DNA of 64,000 bases from JAUILA01 sp964563925 (lineage in GTDB: Bacteria; Bacteroidota; Bacteroidia; Cytophagales; Cyclobacteriaceae). Below are positions 36,835-45,488 of the stretch, in pieces. The notes below the pieces were generated by a model. It worked only from the letters and a program-made list of their open reading frames with translations. It made no database searches and had not been told where the DNA came from. The translations under genes and the position numbers were made by a program. Positions within the stretch are counted from its first letter, which is position 1. Each line of letters opens with the position of its first letter. The stretch is from the NCBI GenBank assembly GCA_964563925.1, contig CAZLZD010000022.1:1-64000 (forward strand), written 5' to 3'.

Positions 36835-38088
36835 ATGAACCGACTTATCGTTATTTCAATGACTATCCTTGTCCTTTTCCTGGTAGACCTGTATGTCTAC
36901 CAGGGACTGGGTCAGCTCATCAGGAACCTGTCCGGCTCCTGGCAGCAATTCATACGCTGGGCTTACTGGGGCTTGTCCGTTTCAATTTTCCTGGTCATCC
37001 TCCTGTATAATTTTGGTGATCCGGACCTCTGGAAAGGAAGCACCCGGAGTATTACTTTTTCCATCATATTTATCGTGTACTTTTCGAAAGTTTTCGGTGG
37101 GTTGATCCTTGTCGTGGACGACCTGGTACGGTTAGGAAAGTGGGTGGCAGGCTTGTTTACCAGGGACGCTGCGGATTCCGCTGCCGGACAGCCGATCACG
37201 CGTTCCGATTTTCTCCTGAAATCGGCCATGGTGGCAGGAACTATCCCATTCCTTACAATGAGTTATGGTATTATCTCAGGAGCCCATGATTACCGGATTC
37301 GACGCAAGACGATCTATTTGCCCGACCTGCCTTCAGCGTTTGACGGCATCCGTGTCGGACAATTAAGTGACATACATTCCGGCAGTTTTTTTAATAAGAC
37401 AGCAGTAAAGGGCGGAGTGGAAATGTTGATGAAAGAAAAGCCTGAACTGGTCTTTTTCACAGGTGATCTTGTAAATAACGAATCCAGGGAAGTAAAGGAT
37501 TACATCGATGTGTTTGACAACGTCAAGGCGCCGCTGGGAGTATTTTCGGTAACCGGCAATCATGACTATGGGGATTATCAAAGCTGGCCGAGCGCCGAGG
37601 CAAAAGCCCAAAACTTTGAGAGACTAAAACAGGCGCATGCACACATGGGCTATGACTTGTTGATGAATGAACATCGTTATGTATCCGTTGACGGAGAAAG
37701 GATCGCAATACTGGGGAATGAAAACTGGGGGGCAGGACGGTTTGCAAAATACGGGGATCTGGCCCGTGCCCACGAAAATACCGAGGCAGATGTGAAAATT
37801 CTGCTTTCCCATGATCCCAGCCACTGGGATGCACAGGTCAGGCCGGATTATAAGGATATTGACCTGATGCTGGCCGGTCATACCCACGGATTTCAGTTCG
37901 GAATAGAGCTGGGTGATTTCAAATGGAGCCCGGCCCAATATGCCTATAAGCAGTGGGCGGGATTGTATGAAGAGGACGGACAGTATCTCTATGTTAACCG
38001 GGGGTTTGGGTATATCGGATATCCTGGGAGAATCGGAATTCCCCCCGAAATAACCATACTGACTTTGAAAAAAGGAAAACCGTCCTGA
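36835..38088 (+). CDS. Membrane-anchored metallophosphoesterase
   Basis: The protein has 417 residues from MNRLIVISMTILVLFLV; the start was moved past an ATG that lies inside the RND gene. Four N-terminal helices (~1-140) anchor a calcineurin-type phosphoesterase with all metal motifs: GQLSDIHSG, FFTGDLVNNE, VTGNHDYGD, LSHDPSHW and LAGHTHGFQ. Relatives include YkuE/YaeI-type enzymes, which act on UDP-diacylglucosamine-like lipids or phosphodiesters. It follows the RND gene by one base and is probably co-transcribed, but a functional link to efflux is not established. Confidence 0.9.
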   Translation: MNRLIVISMTILVLFLVDLYVYQGLGQLIRNLSGSWQQFIRWAYWGLSVSIFLVILLYNFGDPDLWKGSTRSITFSIIFIVYFSKVFGGLILVVDDLVRLGKWVAGLFTRDAADSAAGQPITRSDFLLKSAMVAGTIPFLTMSYGIISGAHDYRIRRKTIYLPDLPSAFDGIRVGQLSDIHSGSFFNKTAVKGGVEMLMKEKPELVFFTGDLVNNESREVKDYIDVFDNVKAPLGVFSVTGNHDYGDYQSWPSAEAKAQNFERLKQAHAHMGYDLLMNEHRYVSVDGERIAILGNENWGAGRFAKYGDLARAHENTEADVKILLSHDPSHWDAQVRPDYKDIDLMLAGHTHGFQFGIELGDFKWSPAQYAYKQWAGLYEEDGQYLYVNRGFGYIGYPGRIGIPPEITILTLKKGKPS

Positions 38089-38532
38089 TTACTCCTTGAC
38101 CCAGTCGTCGCTGGAGGAAATTATAAGGGGACCATCATCATATTCAAGGATAAAGTCCAGCATTACCTCCTGGCGACACCCCTGAAAAGATGTGTCCCCG
38201 GTACTTTTAAATAAAATCGGGTAAGACTTTCCGTATTTGCGGTTAAAGAAAACGATTCTGCTGTCATCGTCCAGCAGGAAGCCCCATTCCAGCGGGATCG
38301 GGGCTTTTCTGCATTCCGGAGGAGCAAAGAAAATGTCATAATGGTACGTTCCGGTGCCATCTTCGCGCAGTTCCAGGTAGCCTTCACCACTCCCTTTATA
38401 GATTCCTTTGAATTTCTCCGGTACCTCGAAGGTGGTCAGGTAATCCTTTCCCTCGTAATGTATCGTCCTGGTCTTTTCATTGTCCGGTTTACCGTACAGC
38501 AGGAAGAAGGGGAGCAACAGCAGGTATTTCAT
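38089..38532 (-). CDS. Hypothetical small exported or anchored protein
   Basis: A 147-residue protein, not recognised. It begins with a short hydrophobic run (MKYLLLLPFFLLYG), which suggests export or membrane anchoring. The rest appears beta-rich with KGIYKGSGEGYLELREDGTG, resembling a lipocalin-like or META-like sandwich, and two Cys. It lies 2 bp after the DUF3127 gene in the same direction, and its stop codon directly abuts the stop of the convergent phosphoesterase. Confidence 0.65.
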   Translation of the reverse strand: MKYLLLLPFFLLYGKPDNEKTRTIHYEGKDYLTTFEVPEKFKGIYKGSGEGYLELREDGTGTYHYDIFFAPPECRKAPIPLEWGFLLDDDSRIVFFNRKYGKSYPILFKSTGDTSFQGCRQEVMLDFILEYDDGPLIISSSDDWVKE

Positions 38533-38534
38533 CG

Positions 38535-38909
38535 TTAAAACGGCAGATCCTGTTCGTCTTCAGAAATCCATCCCGGTTCCTCCATTTTGTCAAGATCCCC
38601 GCTGTCCATCGGAGGTGCGGCCGGTCCTGATCCTGCGTTCTCAATTTTCCAGGCCTGGAGCGAATTGAAATATTTGACCTGGCCCTGTGGATTGGTCCAT
38701 TTCCTGCCCTTGAGGTTGAAGTAAACTTCAATTTCATCGCCTACTTTATATCCGTCGAGCAGACTGCACTTGTCCTGGATGGCTTCAAATTGTACATACT
38801 CGGGATATTGAGGATTTTCTGAATATTCAATAACAAATTCACGTTTCTGAAACCGGTCTGATATTTTTTGGGTATCTCCGATTTCCAGAATTCTTCCACG
38901 TACGTTCAT
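38535..38909 (-). CDS. DUF3127 family protein
   Basis: The protein has 124 residues from the ATG of MNVRGRILEIGDTQKIS; a TTG two codons upstream is possible but less likely. The DUF3127 pattern is clear: FQKREFVIEYSENPQYPEYVQFEAIQD, then GDEIEVYFNLKGRKW and YFNSLQAWKIE. The fold is a predicted OB fold resembling single-strand nucleic-acid binders, with a short acidic C-terminal tail (MEEPGWISEDEQDLPF) like that of SSB. Nucleic-acid binding is therefore a fair inference, not proven. It has its own exact TAnnTTTG promoter box. Confidence 0.84.
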   Translation of the reverse strand: MNVRGRILEIGDTQKISDRFQKREFVIEYSENPQYPEYVQFEAIQDKCSLLDGYKVGDEIEVYFNLKGRKWTNPQGQVKYFNSLQAWKIENAGSGPAAPPMDSGDLDKMEEPGWISEDEQDLPF

Positions 38910-38936
38910 AAACAATAATTTTTTCTATCGAGTAAA

Positions 38937-38944
38937 CAAAGGTA
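38937..38944 (-). promoter_or_regulatory. Bacteroidota -7 element (TACCTTTG) of the DUF3127 gene
   Basis: An exact TAnnTTTG match on the minus strand, 27 bases before the DUF3127 ATG. A TTG lies 13 bases further upstream, closer than the usual -33 spacing. Confidence 0.55.
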
Positions 38945-38971
38945 GGATGTTCGCGGTCAACTCATAGCCGG

Positions 38972-39076
38972 TCATCGTTTTTTTCTGAAGATTAACGTGA
39001 ATATCACCACGAATAAAATCAGGCCCACAATAATCGCAAGTAATACCTGCGAATCCACCAGATCTACTGCATGCAT
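38972..39076 (-). CDS. 34-residue single-pass membrane protein
   Basis: A short frame reading MHAVDLVDSQVLLAIIVG followed by LILFVVIFTLIFRKKR. It has a short acidic N-terminus, one ~20-residue hydrophobic helix and a positive RKKR tail, which by the positive-inside rule predicts N-out topology. The ATG lies 3 bases after the stop of the upstream helix-hairpin-helix gene and is preceded by AAGGA, so it is well placed for coupled translation. No family is recognised. It was too short for ordinary ORF cut-offs. Confidence 0.6.
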   Translation of the reverse strand: MHAVDLVDSQVLLAIIVGLILFVVIFTLIFRKKR

Positions 39077-39079
39077 TCC

Positions 39080-40990
39080 TTAAAGTTTAATTCTCACCTG
39101 ACAACTTACCAATTTTTTAATTTCCATCTCAGTTTCCGTAACATTATTTCCCTTCGCCTTCTGTATCACAGAATATCTGATCCACAGGTCAGTGATTTTG
39201 TTAAGATGAAACCGGATGAGTAAATACTGGCTCCATCCATTTCCCTGGAAGGCGGGCAGGGAAAAGGTAAAATCACGTTCATAGAAATAGATGCGGGATG
39301 AATAATCCTCTGTGTGGAACCGGGTAATCCGGTAGCTCACCGCCCAGGGCCTGTGGTTAAAAATAAGTTCATTATAGGCAGCAGCTCCGTTCGCCACCCG
39401 GTCACCATGCCTGAATTGTTTCCAGCGGAACCGAACGCGCCATTCAAGCCCCGCGGAGAGCTTCTGCTGAACATATATTCCGGCAAGGCGTGTCAGCGAT
39501 ACGGCAGGTGTCCTGGTCTGAAATTGATCGGCAGGCAGGTTTTTCATCTTGCTTTCGGTCCTGAATTCAGTAATTATTGTGGTTCCTCGTCTCATTTGAA
39601 TGGATGAGGAAAGAAAATATTCCGCTCCGGCACCGGATGTCGTTATATCAAAACTTATCCATGGAAAACGATAAAAATCAGCAAAAGCTGAGATGACCCA
39701 GCGTTTACGCGGGGTATAGGTTACTCCCAGGTAGATACCCCGTTCATTTTCTGGCATACTTGTCCGCTCACCAAATGCACGCGCATCAAAAGAAAAATAG
39801 CCGGGAACATAATCCCTGATCAGCATACCGGCAGACCATCTTCTGTCCATGGCCACCAAAAGCCCGGCCTGCACGACCCTTTTGCCGGTATGATTGACCG
39901 CCATTTCAAGCCATCCATGCCATTGCCGCCAGGAAAGGCGCATAAAGACACTGCCGGAAAATAAATCCTGCCCCTCCCACGAATAATGGTCATACCATTC
40001 CTCCCTGGAGCGCATGGGTACACTAAGACGATTAAATTGGAGCATAAGCCCGCTTTCCAGGATCGGAGACAGCTCTGCCATAATAAATCCTCCGCCTGAA
40101 AGTCGGCGAACGGACTTGCGGTTTTCCCGTTCGGTCTCCGTACGATGATATCCGGACAGCTGAAAAGACTGAAAGTAGTCAGAAGGACCCTGATAGATCT
40201 TCGCATCATAGAACGACTGTCCGCCAAACACCCCATATCGTAACCCGGGTTTTTGATTTGTATAGGCCAGTCCGCTGAGATTTCCTCCTTCACGCAGGGT
40301 TCGCTGGCCAGTGACCCCGCTGCGTATGGAAGGCAGCGAGGTAACTGTATTCCTTCCTTTACCCAGTTGGAACCCGCCCCCCGAAAGTAATCCCTGGGCA
40401 AAATGTACGCTATAATTGCCGGCCGTGAGTACTTGTCCGCCTTTGAGCTGCCAGGAGATAAATCCGGAGAAGTGATCCGGGCCATATTGCTTTTCTGAAG
40501 GATTCCAGTCCACTTTTTCCCCTGGATCATTCTCCAGCACCGCCGCCAGGCTGACTGCCCGTTGCTGATACCGGAAACGCAGCATCCGGTAGGAGGGTGA
40601 TTCATTAACGACTGAGGTTTGTGGGGCATATTTTACCCTGAGCAGCAGATGACCCGGCGAGGCAGGTGAATGGAGGTCAGGCGTATTGGGTGTCACATAG
40701 AAAATCATGAGCAGGGCTTTGATGTCTTGGGGACTAAGCGCCCTGATGACCTGAAGTTCAGCCGGGGAGACCAGTGGTCCGTATTCATTACGATACGTTA
40801 TAATAGCCTGTATTTTATCTTCGGACAGTGCTGTCAGGCGTTGCAGGGTCACGGCATCGGTGGCGTTCAGATCCAGGGTCGCCATGTCCTCTACGGCGCC
40901 AGCATCATCAGTTTCCGTAATCAACACTTCTTCCTGTCCGGCTACAGATAGCGAAAGACTCACCAGCAGGCATGAGAGAAATATCCTCAT
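39080..40990 (-). CDS. Helix-hairpin-helix (ComEA-like) protein with probable outer-membrane beta-barrel
   Basis: A 636-residue exported protein (signal MRIFLSCLLVSLSLSVAGQ). Residues ~35-100 contain two hairpin units: LDLNATDAVTLQRLTALSEDK ... IITYRNEYGPLVSPAELQVI, the ComEA-type helix-hairpin-helix usually used for DNA binding. The remaining ~500 residues alternate polar and aromatic segments and look like a large beta-barrel ending in VSCQVRIKL. Such HhH-barrel proteins are common but uncharacterised in Bacteroidota. It overlaps the upstream PorV/FadL-like gene by 4 nt, so the two are probably partners. DNA uptake or surface DNA binding is a possibility only. Confidence 0.78.
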   Translation of the reverse strand: MRIFLSCLLVSLSLSVAGQEEVLITETDDAGAVEDMATLDLNATDAVTLQRLTALSEDKIQAIITYRNEYGPLVSPAELQVIRALSPQDIKALLMIFYVTPNTPDLHSPASPGHLLLRVKYAPQTSVVNESPSYRMLRFRYQQRAVSLAAVLENDPGEKVDWNPSEKQYGPDHFSGFISWQLKGGQVLTAGNYSVHFAQGLLSGGGFQLGKGRNTVTSLPSIRSGVTGQRTLREGGNLSGLAYTNQKPGLRYGVFGGQSFYDAKIYQGPSDYFQSFQLSGYHRTETERENRKSVRRLSGGGFIMAELSPILESGLMLQFNRLSVPMRSREEWYDHYSWEGQDLFSGSVFMRLSWRQWHGWLEMAVNHTGKRVVQAGLLVAMDRRWSAGMLIRDYVPGYFSFDARAFGERTSMPENERGIYLGVTYTPRKRWVISAFADFYRFPWISFDITTSGAGAEYFLSSSIQMRRGTTIITEFRTESKMKNLPADQFQTRTPAVSLTRLAGIYVQQKLSAGLEWRVRFRWKQFRHGDRVANGAAAYNELIFNHRPWAVSYRITRFHTEDYSSRIYFYERDFTFSLPAFQGNGWSQYLLIRFHLNKITDLWIRYSVIQKAKGNNVTETEMEIKKLVSCQVRIKL

Positions 40991-41787
40991 GGCTGCTGTG
41001 GTTTCGTCCAGCGAATGGAGAGAGCGTGTGCGGAACCCAGCAAGGGGTCAAGGCCTGCCGCATAATCAACGGTCTTTTCGGAAAATCCATACCGGACTCC
41101 CATGAATATACGGGGCGGACCGTAGCGGATGCCTCCCCGGAGCTGAATTCCCGGTGATGGCTGGTAGGAAATCCCTGTAGAAAAACGTTGGGCCGGGTCC
41201 TGGTATACATATTCACCCGTCACAACTATTTTTTCTCCGGCCTGCCATTGCACCCCGGTCCTGAATTCAGGGTATGTAACCGTCCGTGCTGCGTCACGTA
41301 TCGGCTGTCTGAAGGCAAAACCGATTCGTAACAGGTCCGACAGCTTCCATTGCGACCCGGCCAGTAGGGAGAAATTCGAATAACTGCCCTCCAGGCTTTC
41401 CAGTTTCCATTCAGGGCATAATCCCAGCTGAAAAGTCCCGAAATTCCTGGCCAGGGCCAGGGACACCCTTGATTGCTGATACAGCTCGTCGCCAAACAAT
41501 TCTATCCCGCCAGCCCCGACCCAGGCACCGGCCCGTTTCGACCACGCCATGGCCAGGCCATGCAGATTGAGCCGGGCATAAGGTCGCACGAAGGTGAGAA
41601 GTAATTCCCTTTGGGCTTCCCCGGCAAGCCCGGCCGGATTAAAGAACACCCCCTCCACACCCTGACCGGCCGTGGCTGACTGACCCATCCCCATGGAGTA
41701 AGCATCCGGGTATAACAGTTGCGTGTATGCCGGATGCCAGGAAACGGCCAGCATTCCGATGCACAGCCTCGTGAAAAATTCTGCCAT
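40987..41787 (-). CDS. PorV/FadL-like outer-membrane protein
   Basis: A 266-residue protein with an N-terminal export signal (a second possible start lies at residue 12, MLAVSWHPAYTQ). The block GMGQSATAGQGVEGVFFNPAGLAGE is the PorV/PorQ/OmpP1 N-terminal signature, in which the mature N-terminus plugs a beta-barrel. The rest is alternating barrel strands (GTFQLGLCPEWKLES, SYSNFSLLAGSQWKLS). It could be an accessory barrel or a transporter of hydrophobic molecules. It is coupled to the helix-hairpin-helix gene, and 38 bp behind the Omp85 gene on the same strand. Confidence 0.75.
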   Translation of the reverse strand: MAEFFTRLCIGMLAVSWHPAYTQLLYPDAYSMGMGQSATAGQGVEGVFFNPAGLAGEAQRELLLTFVRPYARLNLHGLAMAWSKRAGAWVGAGGIELFGDELYQQSRVSLALARNFGTFQLGLCPEWKLESLEGSYSNFSLLAGSQWKLSDLLRIGFAFRQPIRDAARTVTYPEFRTGVQWQAGEKIVVTGEYVYQDPAQRFSTGISYQPSPGIQLRGGIRYGPPRIFMGVRYGFSEKTVDYAAGLDPLLGSAHALSIRWTKPQQP

Positions 41788-41825
41788 CCGGGAAGATAGA
41801 CAGGCAGGCGGACAGGATCATTCCG

Positions 41826-43268
41826 TCAGAATTCTTTACGAAAATGAAGGAAGAAACCGCTTTCCCCTTCGCGGTTGAATGAATATTCCAGGCGGAATAC
41901 CAGGTCATAGGCGGTGACAATATCCAGTCCGAGGCCGGTTCCGAACAGGTACCGGTTGGCCAGGCGGGTGTTAACCCCTGATTCCTCGTACCGCTCCAGG
42001 TTTTGCACATACCCCATATCAAAATACGTTTTCAGGTATATAGCCAGCGGGAGATGGCGGAATTGTTCCAGGGGCATGGGCCTGATATAAAATTTTGTAT
42101 TCAGCAGTTGTTTCTTGAGGGTCGTCCTGTTGACGAAATAATGCTGCCCCTCCACCAGGTAAAGTTCATAACCCCTGATCATGCTTGATTTGTAACCCAG
42201 TGCGCTGTAATTGGCGTAGGGCTGGCGGTTGGGGGTACTGAAGAGGGCACTGGTATAATTGGCCAGGTAGTAATTCTTCCCGAGCGCGGCGTACCTTGCC
42301 ATCTCCAGGTTGATTTCCGTTTTGTCCACATCATCGTAAATCCCGAGACCGGCTTTGATTACCGTGGCTTCAAGCCAGTGACCCTGCAGGGCGTAACCGG
42401 TGTAGTCGCGCCGGTCAATCCTGAATGAATAGCTCAGGGTAAAGAATTTCTGCTGCAATTCACCTTCGCTGTAATAATTGGGGTTGAGAATGGCCAGGGA
42501 ATCATCGATCGTATTGTTATTATAGATCAGGAATGCATTATGGGTCACATAAAAGGAATTCCTGAACTGGTATCCCGCACCCACACGGCGCTTGATCCGC
42601 AGCTTTGCGTCACTTTCATAAAACTCAGGGATATGGTCGACCGTTCTCCAGGCCACATTCGTATTCTCCGAGTAATCGGCAAGCAATGTAATCCCGTGAC
42701 GCTTCGTTTTGTCGATATACGGCAGGTTATACTGAATTCCGAATTCTTTTGTGAACCCGAACTGAAGGGTTATACGCAAGGCATCATTCACCCCGGTGGT
42801 GTTTTTCTGGTATAGCTTTACCCCGTAATTGGTACGACTGAAATCACGATTCCGATTGGTCCACCAGTCATTAAAATTCCGGTCAACCAGCTCAAAGATC
42901 GGGATAGGAAAGAAGTACCATCGTTCGGTGACCTCCACCAGTACCTCTGCTACGCCCATAGCTGCTGGTAGCAGGGTTACTTTCACCGTATGAAAGAGGC
43001 GTGTATTCAGGATCCTCTTCTGGTCTTCCTGGAGAATGGCATTCAGCTCATTGACCTCAAACACATCGCCAGTGGCGACCTTCATTTCCCGAAGGATAAT
43101 GTCCTTCTTTGTGCGCTTGTTACCAATGACGACGATGCGGCCGATCTGAATGTACTCACGGACGGAATCTGCCTGCTGCACAGGGTCATCTGCTCTCCCG
43201 TTTCCGGCCGGAATGGAATCCGGCGTCTGAAACTGGAGTCCGAGTACAACGAGAATGATTGATAGCAT
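41826..43268 (-). CDS. Omp85/BamA-like outer-membrane protein with single POTRA
   Basis: A 480-residue protein with a hydrophobic N-terminus (MLSIILVVLGLQF). One POTRA domain (~38-115: IGRIVVIGNKRTKKDIILREMKVATGD ... VEVTERWYFFPIP) precedes a 16-stranded-type barrel (~130-480) that ends in Phe (FFLHFRKEF). BamA has five POTRAs, so this short form is more likely an accessory Omp85, translocase or TamA-like member. It is the first gene of a minus-strand run of outer-membrane proteins and has a perfect TAnnTTTG box. Confidence 0.86.
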   Translation of the reverse strand: MLSIILVVLGLQFQTPDSIPAGNGRADDPVQQADSVREYIQIGRIVVIGNKRTKKDIILREMKVATGDVFEVNELNAILQEDQKRILNTRLFHTVKVTLLPAAMGVAEVLVEVTERWYFFPIPIFELVDRNFNDWWTNRNRDFSRTNYGVKLYQKNTTGVNDALRITLQFGFTKEFGIQYNLPYIDKTKRHGITLLADYSENTNVAWRTVDHIPEFYESDAKLRIKRRVGAGYQFRNSFYVTHNAFLIYNNNTIDDSLAILNPNYYSEGELQQKFFTLSYSFRIDRRDYTGYALQGHWLEATVIKAGLGIYDDVDKTEINLEMARYAALGKNYYLANYTSALFSTPNRQPYANYSALGYKSSMIRGYELYLVEGQHYFVNRTTLKKQLLNTKFYIRPMPLEQFRHLPLAIYLKTYFDMGYVQNLERYEESGVNTRLANRYLFGTGLGLDIVTAYDLVFRLEYSFNREGESGFFLHFRKEF

Positions 43269-43290
43269 CTCTGTCAGGTCAAATGGACAT

Positions 43291-43298
43291 CAAATATA
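43291..43298 (-). promoter_or_regulatory. Bacteroidota -7 element (TATATTTG) of the Omp85 gene
   Basis: An exact TAnnTTTG match on the minus strand, 22 bases before the ATG. It probably drives the Omp85, PorV-like, HhH-barrel and small membrane protein genes. Confidence 0.6.
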
Positions 43299-43335
43299 CA
43301 ACATAATGCCGTCAGGCCGGGAAAGGCCGGGGCAG

Positions 43336-44466
43336 TCAGCTTGATTCCGTCTTTTTTGAGAGCATTAACGCCCTGATCAGTATAATAATTCCCGCAAGGA
43401 TCAGGGGAATACTCAGAATCTGCCCCATATTATACTGCATTTCCTCCTCAAAGGCTACCTGGTTTTCCTTAAATAACTCATGTACGAAGCGTAATCCGAA
43501 CAGGAGTACCAGGAAGATACCGAGTAACAGGCCGGGAGGCGTATCATTCTGCAGCCTGCGCCATATAAGGAACAGCAGCACAAAGATCATCAGGGAGGTG
43601 GCCGATTCATACAGTTGCGTAGGATGCCGGGTAATGCCGTACACATCGGCGACAGCGACCATCTGCATTCCCTTCTGGGTTACCGTATAGGGCATCGGTT
43701 CCCCTTCAGGCACATAGATATGCTCATTGAAGTAAGTTTGCCGGGTAAGCCGTTGCTGAAAATAGTCCCGGAACTCGGATTCGACATATTCTTTGGTATT
43801 GACCGGACTGACTTTAAAGGTCAGCTCTATTTCAATGGGTTGATAACCTTCCGCGGTAGGCTGCCTGGTCGGGTCTTTTCTCAGGTCCACCTCTTCAATG
43901 ATCATGGACGGGTCTTCGAAATATTCAACGACATTTTTGGCAAATACCGTCCCGTAATCAGAGTGGGTGGGTTTACCGTAAATTTCGGAATTCATAAAAT
44001 TCCCGAAACGTATCAGGCACCCGGTTAACGCCACCACAATAACAATCCGGTCCACTACCTGAAAATAGTTCTGTCCGGGTCGTTTGATCCTCTTGGCGCT
44101 GAAGCTTGTCCAGCCGATCTTTATCCGGTACCTGGAGTAGATCCAAAGGGCAAACAGGATCCCGAATGCAGCCCCGTGGCTTGCCAGCCCGCCTTCATGG
44201 ATTTTCAGGATATCGATGGGATTTGCCAGGTACTTTTCGGGTTCATAAAAAAAGACATGTCCGAGCCGGGCCCCCAGGACCGTGGCAATAACCATGACGA
44301 TGGTAAGGGTTTCCACATCTTTCTCCGGCTTACCTTCTTTACGGTAAATGTAAAACAGGATTTGCTGGGAAATCAGAAATCCCAGGGCAAACAACAGCCC
44401 GTAATAACGGACCGGGCGGCCGCCCAGGAGTGGGATGAAATCAGGGAAGGTAAACAACTCGGGCAT
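43336..44466 (-). CDS. lgt: Prolipoprotein diacylglyceryl transferase
   Basis: A 376-residue enzyme that moves diacylglycerol onto the lipobox Cys of prolipoproteins, the first step for the several lipoproteins encoded nearby. Visible blocks include VRYYGLLFALGFLISQQILFY, GARLGHVFFYEPEKY, HEGGLASHGAAFG, and the signature ALTGCLIRFGNFMNSEIYGKPT. An insertion of ~100 residues follows before HPTQLYES. The start MPELFTFPDF is chosen because a -7 box lies only 5 bases before an earlier ATG at 44499, which would leave no leader; GGGAGG precedes the chosen ATG. Confidence 0.94.
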   Translation of the reverse strand: MPELFTFPDFIPLLGGRPVRYYGLLFALGFLISQQILFYIYRKEGKPEKDVETLTIVMVIATVLGARLGHVFFYEPEKYLANPIDILKIHEGGLASHGAAFGILFALWIYSRYRIKIGWTSFSAKRIKRPGQNYFQVVDRIVIVVALTGCLIRFGNFMNSEIYGKPTHSDYGTVFAKNVVEYFEDPSMIIEEVDLRKDPTRQPTAEGYQPIEIELTFKVSPVNTKEYVESEFRDYFQQRLTRQTYFNEHIYVPEGEPMPYTVTQKGMQMVAVADVYGITRHPTQLYESATSLMIFVLLFLIWRRLQNDTPPGLLLGIFLVLLFGLRFVHELFKENQVAFEEEMQYNMGQILSIPLILAGIIILIRALMLSKKTESS

Positions 44467-44504
44467 TGCCTCCCATATGAAGAAGGAAAGGATGGACATG
44501 CCCG

Positions 44505-44512
44505 CAAAGTTA
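44505..44512 (-). promoter_or_regulatory. Bacteroidota -7 element (TAACTTTG) of lgt
   Basis: An exact TAnnTTTG match on the minus strand, 38 bases before the chosen lgt ATG. It argues against the longer start at 44499. The rest of the 44513-44737 region holds no gene that I can see; it must carry the promoter of the redox cluster, but no clean TAnnTTTG box for that strand is evident. Confidence 0.5.
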
Positions 44513-44737
44513 CATATCTGGAGGTAATACGCAACGCGTTGTCCGTACCTCTTTCATTATCAATATCCTGCGCAGAACCCGAATTAACCTGCAGCCACCA
44601 ACCCCTAAAATTCCGCGTAATAAACAATAACAAATGGGAGTTTTTTCGTCAATAACTATCATTACCGACCATGCGAAATATCAGTTCAATGGAAGGAACT
44701 AAACAGTAACTTAAACAACAACCAAAATTCATTTGTC

Positions 44738-45478
44738 ATGAATCCTTTTAAATACTTCGTATGTATTGTTCTTGTTATAGGTATGACAGGTTTAATGCAA
44801 TGCACCCACGATGATGAGGACGTCATTCCTGTAACCGGGCCCGACCCTATTGAGCATGGAGATGAAACCCTCATCTGTTCAGATTGTACTCCTCTCGAGG
44901 TAAACGGGGCAAGTTCTGATTTTAATTCGGGGAATGTTCCGGCCGGAGAATGGTATTTCGACAAGGCCCATTCCAATGTGATGTGGGAATCTCCGTATAA
45001 AGTGCTGGGCTCCGACCTCACGGGACGATTCAATTATTTTGTGGTGGAGAACCTTCATTTTGACGAAAGTGATCCGGCAGCACTGGAATTTTCGGGTTAT
45101 GTCCGCCTGAATTCGGTAAATACCGGGGAACCCGGCCGCGACGGTGGCTGCCTTTTAGGAACATTTGGCACCGAGGCCGGAAAAACTAATGAATCAGAAA
45201 ACGTTGCGGTAATTACTTCCAGGAGTGGCACGGGCAAGTACAGTTCCACAGATAACGGGTTTATTGCGGATGCTGATTTCACCTTTAACGGTTCGACACA
45301 CCCGGTCACCCTTAAACTATACTACTATACTCAATCAGACCAGGGATCGTATGATATGGCCGGCCTGTCCGGGCAATTTGAATTCAATCCATTGTCTGAT
45401 TATGGTATCAGCTCATCCAATATTGATGATCATGTCACGGTTAAGCTGAATCTTCTGTTCAAGAATAAAAAACCTTAA
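44738..45478 (+). CDS. YceI-like domain lipoprotein
   Basis: A 246-residue lipoprotein (GMTGLMQC, Cys ~22). Residues ~70-240 follow the YceI lipocalin-like pattern: GEWYFDKAHSNVMWESPYKVLGSDLTGRF, then DADFTFNGSTHPVTLKL near 185 and a late HVTVKLNLLF. YceI proteins bind isoprenoids such as polyprenols or quinone-like lipids in a long hydrophobic pocket. Here it opens a redox gene cluster, which hints at quinone binding or lipid protection, but this is inference. The next gene starts 10 bp downstream. Confidence 0.82.
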   Translation: MNPFKYFVCIVLVIGMTGLMQCTHDDEDVIPVTGPDPIEHGDETLICSDCTPLEVNGASSDFNSGNVPAGEWYFDKAHSNVMWESPYKVLGSDLTGRFNYFVVENLHFDESDPAALEFSGYVRLNSVNTGEPGRDGGCLLGTFGTEAGKTNESENVAVITSRSGTGKYSSTDNGFIADADFTFNGSTHPVTLKLYYYTQSDQGSYDMAGLSGQFEFNPLSDYGISSSNIDDHVTVKLNLLFKNKKP

Positions 45479-45488
45479 ACCGTGTGCC

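Noticed and set aside
39820..40629. A 269-codon frame overlapping the HhH-barrel gene in another minus-strand frame
   Set aside because: The HhH-barrel frame has signal, domain and tight coupling to neighbours; the alternative has unlikely composition.
44513..44737. Possible small gene or riboswitch before the redox cluster
   Set aside because: No frame with a credible start and no conserved aptamer-like helices could be found; it is treated as a promoter-bearing leader.
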